This document shows positions 43,701-55,700 of a stretch of DNA of 64,000 nucleotides, piece after piece. Below the pieces are notes generated by a model. The model worked only from the letters and a program-made list of their open reading frames with translations, was not told the DNA's origin and made no database searches. The position numbers and the translations under genes were made by a program. The stretch's first letter is position 1, and every line of letters begins with the position of its first letter. This stretch comes from Mycteria americana (Eukaryota > Chordata > Aves > Ciconiiformes > Ciconiidae). The stretch lies in contig NC_134367.1 of the NCBI RefSeq assembly GCF_035582795.1, positions 109,850,062-109,914,061 of the forward strand, written 5' to 3'.

Positions 43701-46700
43701 GTAATTCTGAAGGTATTAACAGCATTATTCCAGACCTACAGCAGTTGAGCCAAAGTGAGAATCAGCCTCCTGTTTTTTCAGCCTGCTCAAAGAGGATGAC
43801 CAGAGCACATGCCACTGTTTTTCTATGTGTTTTGATCATCGCTCCTGTTTTGCATCCTGAGAGTTCCCGTGTGATTTTCTAAACTGGTAAATTACTGGAC
43901 TGAAGTCCTTTACTGAGGGAGGAGATAAAACACAATTTCTCTACTTGGATATGGTAGTTCCTTAAACATAAGTTGTCTTTAAAACAAGGGAAAAAGAGTA
44001 CTTTGAAGTGAGTTGTGGGAGATTTTATTTCTGCTTCTGTTAACTTACAGCTGACCTTAGGGGAAAAGGCTTCTCAGCTGTATATGAGCTGTATATGAGC
44101 CATCTCTCTGTATATGAGCTGGCTTCTTAGCCCAGAGGAACTTTCTAATGCCCGTGCGTATCATTTCATCTCTGGCTAAATATGAGACTCCATCCTGCTC
44201 CTAACATGATTTACACTATTAAGTCATTAGCATTAACTAGAATTAGGTTTAGGGAACCTTTACAGACGCAGAATGTGAAAAGAACTGCAGGTAGCTCTGA
44301 GCATTACTTTATTTCCACTTTACAAAACACTCCCTGCAATAACTGTTAATTTCTCCCTATTTATATTTAATTATTTCCCCATCCTCACTCTGAGATAAAG
44401 TAGCCACACATAAAACAACAGTTGCAATTGCAATGCCTTTTTAAGCTAGGATGTTATGGAAATTTCAGACCAGAACAAAGATTCCACCCCCACAAGGGTA
44501 TTCTCAGAGACCCTCAGATACTACCCATTTCTCTATCTGTATTTTAAAATGGATAATTAAATAGAGGCTTTGTAATGAACAGATTTTATACAGTTCAGAC
44601 TTTATCAGATGATTGTTACCAACCTGCTGTCAATCCAGTCTTACAATGATCCTTAGAGTCATTGCTGTAACAGACCCCTTTGCTCTTACAGTCAACCCTT
44701 TGCTTCACATTCTCCCAGTGGGCTAGAAATGGCTGATTTTTAACATTCAGCAAACAAGAAAGAATTAAAATCTTTCCTCCTGTTCCCAGATCTCTCTCAA
44801 ACACCAACAAAAGAGAAGCAGAGACCTTACGAATGAAAAAGCCCTGTTTAATTCTCCTCTCATCTGTTGCTGCACTATTCTCAATGAGGATTTATACCTG
44901 AAGGCTTAAAAAAGTCTCTTAAATCATTTGTGGGATCATACTGCTGTCTCTTGCTTACCCCCCCCCCCCCCCCTTTTTTTTAATGTGAACAACCAACCTA
45001 TTTTGTAGGACAAAATACTAAATTTCTGCTCCTGTGTCCTTCACCATGCAATAAACAATCTGAGTTAGAGAGAAGAGTATGAGCATCCTGGCTGTACAGA
45101 AACAATGGAGGCTCCCCTGACAATACGCAAAGGAACTAATGGGCTACGGAGTAAGCTACTGCTGTGTTTTGAGAAAAAAGGAAAGCCAAGTGCAGCACCA
45201 TGCAAACATGTGCGCTGAGGTTAGTACACTGGAGTTGCAAGGAAGGTCTTTTGTACTTGTATAAACCTAAAATGGTCCATTTTGCAAAGAGAACAATTAT
45301 GCTTAATGATAAGGCGATTAACTTCCTTAACAGTGACTGAGCAGAAAATGTACAGGCATCAGGGCAAGGAGGGAATGGGTGGGTGCGTGAAAGAGGCTCA
45401 TTTATTTTAATAGTGTATTCTAACTATGATTATTTTTCATGACCTCAGTTTGCAAAGTCCATGTAATTCCTTGTAGAAAGTTTCTCCACAAAGCAAATCT
45501 TCTGTTGTTCTTTGCTGTAAAAATAAAATAAGCACATGCCAGAGACCCTGGCATTTTGGACCAAAAGCCCTGGAAGTGATATGCACATGATGCAGAAAGG
45601 GGATTCAAAGAAAGGGGATTCAAAGAAAAATAAACAGCAGTTATTTGCAGTAGTTATAAAGCAGCAAAATGCAGCAAGTTACAAATAAAGAGAAAAAAAA
45701 AAGAAACCTGAGCTTGCTTTACTTAAAGAGACAAAAACCCCTCATTTTGAGCAACAATTAAAATCCTAGCAGGAAAATTCATTCCCACTACTGAACCGAA
45801 TGGAGAAAGGCGAGAGAAGAGAAAAAAAATCAGCAGCAGAGAAGCTGCTTGCTGCGCAAAGTTAATCACTGTGAAATAGGGTGAAAGACCCAAATTAGTT
45901 CAGTGCATCCCATTCCCAGCCAGAGAAGGGAGCTGCTGTGGAGCTGTGGGTTACGTACGTGCAATCGCTCTGCAGCGTTACCTCAGCTCTTGCACGCACA
46001 CTAACTGCTCCCATACTGCCTTCTCAGGCAGTGGGGGGCAAGAACATACATATAAGGTCTAACTAAACAGTTACCACACCTATAGGAAATTGTTTGCCTA
46101 TGTTTCTCTGTCCATCATGCTGCTTGTTGTGGTTTTGGGCTTTTTGTTTTTAAGTAGTGTTCTGTTCATTACATTATAAACCTGAGCTTTTAATTCTTCC
46201 ATGAAATAATATGCCAGAATCTAAAAGCCTACTTCAATGGGTCATTTTTCAACTCCTCTATGGACTCCATGTGGGTTTTCTTCCAATATCCCATCCATAC
46301 CTGGGACCACGGTCCCCTCAGAGGGAGTGCTACCCTTCTTACACTAAAATCTCCAAAAACAAAGGGGGGGGATGGACAGACATGAAACCAAAGCTCACAG
46401 CCTTGCTTTCCATACAGCTTGCAGCACCCCTACCCTTAAGCCACAAAGGAGACAAATGCTTTTCTTCATACAAGACTAAACCTCTAGTGCTCTAAGGATC
46501 TAACAGGTACATGATCTCGACACTCCAGGTTGCCCCCTTCACTTTTTTTCTCCAATTTATCCTAGTAGGCTGCAACATTAGGATGAAGGATGCTCCTAAA
46601 GCAAAAGTTAAGAGTTACTGTCTGAAACACCAGAGGTCATTCCTTACTGATCCCAAGGAGACTACTCACATGAGAAAGGGAAGGTAGAGGGTGGGTCACA

Positions 46701-49700
46701 GTCTGGTGACACATCACTGCATATTAAGCATAGAAAATTTTATAGTACAGTTGGATTAAAAAAACCCTGTTTAAAACTAGAACTGAAATACAGCTTCAGT
46801 GACCCTATAATGACCCTCTAAGAGAGAAACAAATTTTAGATTGGCTTAACAATGTTTTTCTTTGCATTTCAATAGAGCACTCCTCTTGTATATTTGCATC
46901 TCTCCTCCTACCAGAAAAGCCACGATGCATGCAGACCTGTCATCACAGGGCACATTTTCCAAAATGCTGCAACTTCATTTTTGAGTATTAATGGTTGTGA
47001 CAATCGGGACTTCACAACAGTGACACGACCATGCACGTGACCAGGCAAAGCTTAGCTGTGCAAATTTGTTTTGGAGCCATATGGAAGGGATTGATTTTCC
47101 TCCTGCTTTTTTAAATTCTCTCTAGTGTTGTATGGAGGTATGTATCCAAAAACCTTCCCAGTGATAGGGATCTAGAACAGCAACCAAAAGGCACTCAAAG
47201 CAGTCTGGCGGTGAAGGTTTGCCATGCGCGTCTGAAGGGTGTCCACAGGCCACAGAAACCAACAGCAGTGTTTCCATTACAGCAGTGGGCACGGCTCAGA
47301 CCCAAACAAACCCTGAGCAACCACCCACCATCACGTACATCTACCTCACAGATTATTCCCCATTTGTCTGCAAACCTGACCCAAGCAGGCCACAGCAGGT
47401 ACGCAATTACAATGCACAGCATGTACTTCTGTGCCTGTTTTAGTATGGCTTGTATTTCTGTAGGACCTAGCAACCCCCGCATAGTCAGACCAGGATGCAT
47501 CATACAAGAAAAACGAAAAGACCACTTCCATCCCCCCAATTTACATTCCAACTGGAAGGATATCTATAGAACGGTATCTTACCTCAGCCTCTGCTTAAAA
47601 CTACCAGGATTAAGAGGATCTACATCAGCAAGTTGCCGTTATCTTTAAATTTTTATCTTGGTTGTACATGTTCTAATTTCACTTATTTAACCTCGAAACT
47701 GTCTGAGGCACAACCTGTGCCTGTCTCTCTCAATCTATGTACAGGACTGTGCAAAAATTCTTGCACTCCACATGATTTCATCATAAACAAACACTTTGAA
47801 AGTTTGGTCCAACACAGACAGATCCAGAACCTTTTCCTAATGCAACCTGATACACAGCATCCTGCCACTGACTGCTGGAGGATGAACACCGTGGAACAGA
47901 GAACTTATCATTCAAAACTCCCACATCCTTCCTGGTGATTAAAAATGCTATTCTCATAGCAAAATGTTCAGCCCAGTTGTTATACGCTTCTTTTTTTTTT
48001 TTTTTTTTTAAAAGCCATGAAGTATCTGTTTCTTAGCATGTCGGAGCTGTGGAAAGACCACAGCTGATAGCGGAAAATAAGTCAGCTGGGACAGAAGAAA
48101 GTTAAGGGATGAAGGAAACCGCTTACAAGGGTTTTTCTCCCATGTTAATAGCCAGGCAAAAGGAAAACCACACAGTGTTAGTAGAGTGAACACCTGACTC
48201 AGCCGTTCATACCCTCAGAGTCATAAAGTCTGGAGTAGCGAGGACAGAGCGTGGAGGCGGGGAAAATGCAGGGTTTATGGAATCGTAAGAGAGGAATTTT
48301 TCAGCTGAATTAACAGTCATGTGGTAGATGTGCTCAAAGTTGCTCGGAGAGGAGATCAGACGGGAGTGATGATGAGGGAATTGATAAGGGGAACGCTGCT
48401 ATCAAAGACAACAGAGAGAGAAAGCAATGAAGGATGGTTGTACAGGTTACATCGGCAGCAGCAGTCCGCAAGAGCAGTCAAACACTGAAGGACAGCCAGA
48501 CAGCAACCCTGCTCGCCCATCACCACACCGGTGCTTACATTGTCACCCCCAGTCCTCTGAGCACCTTCCTTACACGGTGTCATACGGGCCTGCCGCCCTT
48601 GCTGTTGCTAAAACATTAAAAACAAATAAAACTTTTAACTCATTGGGAATGGAATCTAATATTTATTATTATTTGATATTTCAAAGAGCACCACAGTTGT
48701 AAAAGGTGCTTTACAGACAGTTGAGAAGCATCAGTTCCCTGCCTTGAGGAGCTTACAATCTAAAATAGACATAACACAAACAAAGGAAGGTGAACACAGG
48801 TGAGATGGTGTGGGGAGAAGAAAAGATGAGAATACACAGCAGTTAAAGATCGTAAGAGATTTCCTTCTGTTATTCATGCACTTTAGCGATTCCATTAAAA
48901 TGAAGTATCACCCGTACAACAAACACAGAGTATTTCTAACGGGAGGGAACAGGGTTTCGACAGGATAGGGACGCAGGTCGGGTGGGAAGGTGACCTAGCT
49001 AGTGTCAGACAACTGGGACGCTTCACCCTGCTGTAGACAGACGACAAGGCCTACGTCTGTCTGCACACCGACTTAATCCTCGCAGCGCTTTAGTGAGGAA
49101 GAGACTTGGCGCTGCCGTCTCGGCGCTGCAGAAGACTAGGCCCTTAGCAGATAAGGTGCAAAAGCACCGGGAAATTCAAATGTTTTTATTAGGCCAACTG
49201 AGCAATGTGCTCCCAAAGTGTGACGTAAAGAGAGAGAGGGGAGAAATAATCCTGCAAATTAAACAGAAACAATTTCTAATTCATCTCTACAGAATGTGCT
49301 GACACAAATGCTCTTGTAATTTAAAGTCATCTAAATCCAGTCTTAATGGAAGAGCGTTTCAAAGCTTGGTCTCCCTCCCTGTGCCATCCGTACACGTTCC
49401 GCAGGTCAGCCTGCAAGGGGATGGTTTGCCCAATGGCCACCAGCACATCAAAAAGCCTTTTGTAATTTCTAATTTTCTCTTCCCCTTGTCCAACTGATTT
49501 CATCACCTTAAAACAAACAGATCTGAGTAACATTAGAAATGTTAGGACTTAAAAAAATAAAATATGGTAAAAATACAGCTTACCCCTCCGCTAAACCTAA
49601 GGCACTACTTTTTGTATGTGGAACGTATTAAAGTCTGGAAGAACATTAAGTCACATCCCAATACATATTATCAAACATTATTGTTACTGTTCTCTTCATT

Positions 49701-52700
49701 TCAGCTGGTAAAATCCAACTTTTTTTTTTTTTTTTTTTTTTAAACACACAGTTATTATGAGGCTTTGCATGTTAACCAAAACATCAATTACCACATTATG
49801 GCATATAAGACATAATATACATTAAATTGTTATTAGTGAGTTTAGCAGCATCTAAATACCAGCACAAGAAGCCACCATTCCAAGAATGGTCCAGGAAAGC
49901 AGACTTTGCTGAGTTATCCGCTCACAACAGAGAACTGGCAGCAAAGCCAGCTACGTTCCTAAAAGCCAATAAGGAAGAAAAAGGGAGTGTCTAAAATCAC
50001 GAGCTAAAAAGCAGAGGGTAGGCCAGCTGCAGACCATGAAAATATTTAGCCAGCATTCATGAATGTGAGAAAGCCACGATATGGCAACGTTTTTAAAATG
50101 ATCCCCATGGAACTTTCTCCATGGACTCCACCATTAGATGCACGCATGGGGTTCCCACTTTCTTTAAAGAATACCAAATATGGGTAAGTATTCATTTACT
50201 CTAGAAGTTTCTCATTTGAAACAAGCAAAGCTTCACACATTATCTAGAATGGAAGTATAATGGCTCATGTATAATGAGGTCAAACTGAAGCATAATGTTC
50301 AAATATAATGGCAGTCAAGACTAGCTTTTGAATGTAAAATACTTAGGCATGCAGAATATGAAAGCAAAATCAATCCTGTACATCTGATGTACACAGAGAG
50401 GTGGTCTGTGCTGCAGTAAGTGCAGTTCCAGATTTCAGATCTTCACTACAAAGGAGCATCCACGATAAAGTGGCTTCAAGGGACAAGAGGGCAGAAGGGA
50501 GGCCAGACTGTACGGCCAGTTAATTGGTGACAGGCTGCTAGGGAAGAAAAACATGTAAACAAATAAGTTTGGGGATATACTAACAGGAACGATTCTAAAT
50601 TGTACAAAACAAGACAATGACCCAGATCTAGTATCCACATCAATAAAATACAAATACGTACTGATTATGGCTCTGTTAATAGCAAATAAGAACTTCTGGT
50701 TTCTGTTGCGTTGTAGCCCACAAACTTGCTTGTCAAAGCCCTGAGTAACTGCTCACCATAAAGAAAAGAAGGATGCAAATTTACAATTGCTTGATAACCT
50801 AATATTTTCTCTCTTAAATCTGATCTCACTCTGAGCCTTGGGCACTTTTGTTTCTGCCCAAACATAGGGCTATACTGAAGTCAAGGTGTCTGTTCATGGA
50901 GAGAACAACGTGGGACTAGGCCAATAGACTGGAACTTGCCATAAACATATCTCACTCTTCCATGTCACGTGCCTCTTGCATGCCAAGAGCTTGGAAACAA
51001 CGCACAGAGAAAGCATCTTTTCCCCTTGTGTGGCTGCATCAGCAAGGGCAATCACATGCAGACAGGTATGTTGCACAAATGTAGGCAGCTGATAAAACAT
51101 ATCAAACAGCCTGACAGAGTTTAAAACATTCCATTTATCCAATTTTCATTTTGTACATTTGCAACACAAATTAAACTCTCTAAAGGTGGTCTTTTAAAAG
51201 ACATCATTAAGAACAGTAGTGGGCAGAGAGCAAGCAAGCTCCCGTTGGCCCTGCATCCACCAGGCAGTTACGCCACGGGTGAAGGCAGCGCAAGTGTATG
51301 TCCCCTCCTGCCCACTGACATACTCCAGCCCAGCCACGCAACAGCCATCGCTACCAGTCCTAATTCTGTGCTTCGTTCAATTTTTGGCATTTCCCCTGAA
51401 AAAGGCAGCAGAGGCAGATTAGTGGGACTGCAGAGGTAAGTTTTGATTGGATTCACATTGTGTATATAAAGTGAATAGGTATATATTCATAAATAAATAT
51501 AAATACATACATATATTAAAAAATTGTCATTTGCTTTATAAAGTTCATCCCTGGATGCTAGATAAAAGCTAGGCTGAGCTGGCTATTTAGTTCGTGACAA
51601 CCTCATCCAACACAGAGATTAAAATGTCTCTTCTCCGTTAAACCTATTTATTACTAAGGACCCTTCTGCCTACATAGCACTATACTGACTTCAGTGAAAG
51701 ATCATGCTGGATGAACAAATTTGTATCAGTAGATCCAGCCAAATTTGAAATTGCTCAAATAAGTCAGAGGAAACTTCAAATAAAAAGGCCCACTCCATTC
51801 TTTCACACACTTTCTGCATTCCAGTACCTCATAAAAAAAGAAGCTGTATCACCTAAAATAGTTGGATGAAGAGAATTTGAGAAAACTATTAGCCTTGCAC
51901 TACTTGTTCCCCCTAGTGGTAGCCCTCTTTAAATGCAAAAATGTATTTTATTATCCGCTTTCATAAACAGAAACAGGCATTCGCAAAGTAAAACGCTGCA
52001 ATCTTTCCCGTAGTTCTTTAAAAATAAATACTTTTTCTTCGTAAACATACTAATCTATTTAAAAATACAAAGATGATGCTCCAGCTGCAAAAACATCACA
52101 CATGCTAAGAAGCACCAAAAAAATAGCTATTCACCTTCTTGGAACAAGGTATGAATCTAGTGAAATAATTCTATGTCCTTGTAAAGAAACCAGCATAAAG
52201 ATGAACGGTACACAGGGTTGGATGAGTATTCTTTACCTTGTGTACTGATTCTCCAGGAAATGTCCTCTATTTCCATCCTCTCTTTTAATTCTAAATTTAT
52301 CTTTCAAATAAAACATTAGACTCAATACATGACATCATATGCACGCACAACTCCTTTTCTTCTATTTTTGTGACTGAGAAACAAAGCAGGTAGTTTGGAA
52401 CAGACTAACTGAAAACATTTTCTCAAATAACTTAGTCCAGCCAAATACCTTACAGGAAGCTGTTGGTAAAGAAAAAGCTGCCTGGACTGAAGTAGCTCTT
52501 GACAGAACATTTATTTCCTAACCTCAAGTTACACTTTCAAATTCACACACTTCCAAGTCCCATGATTGGGACAATTCTGTACCCGTTAAGTCAGAAATAC
52601 AAATACAATATGATATTGCAAGGAGCTGCTGGAAAAATACACGTCAAATTTGCTTTATCTGCAGTGACATCTCCCAGCATTAAGGTTGATACCTACTTGC

Positions 52701-55700
52701 AAAAAAGGAGTTTTTAATAGGACCTTTAAAAAGAAGCTGCAGCAGTGGAACAAGTGCAGAAAGCAATTCTATATTGTACACATTTTCTAATGTCTTCCCA
52801 TCACTTTGAAGTGTGGAAAGTGACTCATGAATTTCTTTCAAAACATCATATTGATTGGTAAGAAGCAAAGTACCAGTCCTAACTTCAAATATGACCTTTG
52901 AGCTAATACAAGGCTTGTGTAATTAGAATGAATTCAAAGCTAAAAGCCATTTAGAGATGACATAGCTGAAGAAATATTAATCCATGTAAATCTAGAAAAT
53001 CCCCTTTATAGATAAAATCATTCCTCATTTTACACTTGCCAGAGGTGGGGCTTGATTAAGAGTCCTTGCAGCTTTTGATTCCCATGAACTTTCAACTACT
53101 GACGGTGTGAAATGGGATATCTTTTGCCCTACCTTTAGCAGTAGCAGATTATTTTCTCTGCTTGAGGAGAGCCAGAAATATTTTAAAGAACACGCCAGAA
53201 ATGGAAAAGTGAAAAAAGGTTCTGATCTACACCCTGCCCTGAAGCAAATTATCATTCTTTGTTTCACATTAGACATATGTATACTCACATCCAGGTAAGA
53301 TAAACACTACCTGCCAACTTCCCTTGGATTTGTCATGTGTTTTCTAGAAGCAGCTCCTTCATCATTTATTCATTTATAAACATGAACACACAAGGTTGTT
53401 TTTTACTCAATTGCACTGAATATGTTTGTTATTGAGAGGTTTCTCAGAGCGTCTCTAGTATGAGATTTAAAGTAAATCCTTTCCTTTCCTTGCATATGCT
53501 CATCTAAGGAAAACACAGTGCCAGAAGGGCTCATGTACAATGTGCAGACTTCACAGTAAAGTGCAACATAAAAGTACCATTTGCTGCAAAAGTGAGGTAA
53601 AACGAGTATCTGGAGACCAGAGGTTATACTCCTAAGCTCCTAAATTACTGCAACTGCATGGCACGCTTTGTTTTCCAGTCTTACTGTAGTTTCCTTTGGG
53701 CTTTTCAGCATTTGAAAAATCCCAATTTCAGCATCTACTTCCTGCCTTCTGCACAAACTCCAAGTAATAACGATGATCATTTTAGACAGCACTTCTGTAC
53801 TAATGCCTATGTCTTATGGTGGTACTCATATCATTTGTTTGATATCATATCATCTGATCCTCCTTACAGCGCTAATTAGCATCTTCTGAATCACATCTGT
53901 GTCATCATGGACGAGTTTAGAAAACAATACAGAACCTCACAAACAAGATGCTCAAGGTAGCTTGAAGCAAGCAGTATTATACTCTCCTGTGAACATAATA
54001 TTAATTGGTCTTTAGCTCATGAAAAATTTCAGTAGCTTCCAGGTGAGTATTTCCTACATAAGGTTTTGTGGAAATGAACATGTGTGTGTGCTGTTACATG
54101 TTTTCTTTTTCCATTTTTCGACTTAAAAGGTTAGTTTTTATGCAAGAAGTTTTTTTCACTGAGACTAGTTAATTTGGAGAGAAAATGAAAAAAAGCATCT
54201 TTGGCATGAAAAGAAATTTGGGCACTACACACTGTTAAACTGCTACAGTTCCGCTGTCTGAGGAAAAGAGGCTGTAAAGAGATAGGCTAAGTTGGAGCTA
54301 AAGATGGGAAGAGAAGAAAGGAATTGAACTATAGTTCACGGAGAAAGGAATTTCTCTTTCCATTCCCATAAAGAACACAGGCCCAAATCCTCTTAATTTT
54401 GTCCCTTCATACGGGTCATAAAAATTATCATCAACACTGAGAGGCCAACCTGCCTTAAAAGCCAGGAGGCATTATTAGCCACTCCTCCTCCTCCTCCCCT
54501 CAATGCTTAAGTGTCATCCTCTTTGTTTAAATTTTATCACATACAGCAAAGCATGTTCAGCTCCATTTCCCTAGTTATACTGCTCCTGATATGAAATCCA
54601 TCAACACTCGTATTATACATTTAAAATTGTACTTGTCTTTCTCTCACTTATTTGCAGCCTCTGTTGCAGTCAGTCACTCTCACACGTACTTTTGTACTTA
54701 CCATTGGAAGGTCTTTGAGAATCTGTATACCATCTCCTGGACCCATATGTGCTATGTGGTTAAAATTAGTTGGGTTAGAAATTAATTTATTTCTCATTTC
54801 CGGATCACGTAGCATCTCCCTGGAAGAGAAAATACTTTGTTTAGATATTTTGTTCGAGGCGAGGATGGACATTCATAAAACAGCTTTGATTATCGGCTAC
54901 TTTTCAATGGAAATTAACTATTTAGCTATCTTAACAATGATAAACCCTTGCTATCAGCACTGGCATGGACAAGCTTCCAGCTTGAAGAGAGGGCAAGGGG
55001 CCAGAAGAAAAGAATGCTGTTTGCAGCCTAAGAGCCCATGTCCAGTAGTTACTAACGTTCAAAGAATATACAAGCACTATGAGCTGATAAAAAGTGCTGT
55101 AAGATGAGTAAAAGCAGAACTCATTTGTGATATATTACAAAGTGAAGATGAAAATGAAGTACAAAATATGAAAATAGAATTAAAATAATACTGCAGTACC
55201 TTTCTCAGTCTGTGGCCAGAATTAAAAGCTCTTCAAAATGGCAAGGATGCATTTCAGAACTCAGAATAAATAAAATTTTAAAAGACCAAACCATGATCAG
55301 CTCAGAAAACACAAGGACAAGAACTGGAATTTTATCTCCACTGTACACAGCTGTTACTTAGAGCCAAAGAGAAAGGAAAGCTGGGAGCCAACCATTGGTG
55401 GAAGACGTTGGAAGTTAGAAAACTGAAATACGCAGTTCTTGGAGCGTAGCTTAGCACGGTAGAAGGTCATCTTTAGTGAGTGATAGTAAATGGTCAGTAA
55501 CATCCTCTGTGAACACTGTGAGTAGTGCAGACCTATTTTTGTCGCCATTTAGGAAAGTATTTGTGACCTGTTAAAGACTTCTATTAGAAACACATCCTGA
55601 AGTCCTATGTCCTCTGAAGAGGTGCATTTTCTGAGATTAATAGAATGTTTATGTAGTTAAACCTATAAATCAAAACAGCAGATGCCTTGGAACACTGCTG

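Larger units (their letters stand above)
43206..48212 (-). other. CDC42BPA intron, downstream part (after the cassette exon)
   Basis: 5 kb containing a T19 run (47,991-48,009), a C16T8 tract (44,958-44,981), a 12-bp triplicated word (44,078-44,120) and a 15-bp duplication (45,597-45,626). Overlapping open frames of 118-145 codons at 47,195-47,648 on both strands resemble nothing known. No other element recognised. Confidence 0.82.
48399..54701 (-). other. CDC42BPA intron, upstream part (to the cassette exon)
   Basis: 6.3 kb containing a T22 run (49,720-49,741), a possible alternative terminal exon (about 49,165-49,506), a CpG-rich segment that may be a decayed DNA transposon (48,950-49,140), and an old repeat remnant (48,656-48,800). 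The stretch 49,750-54,701 is AT-rich, and I see nothing recognisable there. Confidence 0.82.

Noticed and set aside
47195..47648. Overlapping open frames of 118 (-) and 145 (+) codons
   Set aside because: Open on both strands at once with no family resemblance, which points to a locally stop-poor composition rather than a gene.
54652..55107. 151-codon open frame on the + strand
   Set aside because: It overlaps the CDC42BPA CRIB exon in antisense and shows no domain.
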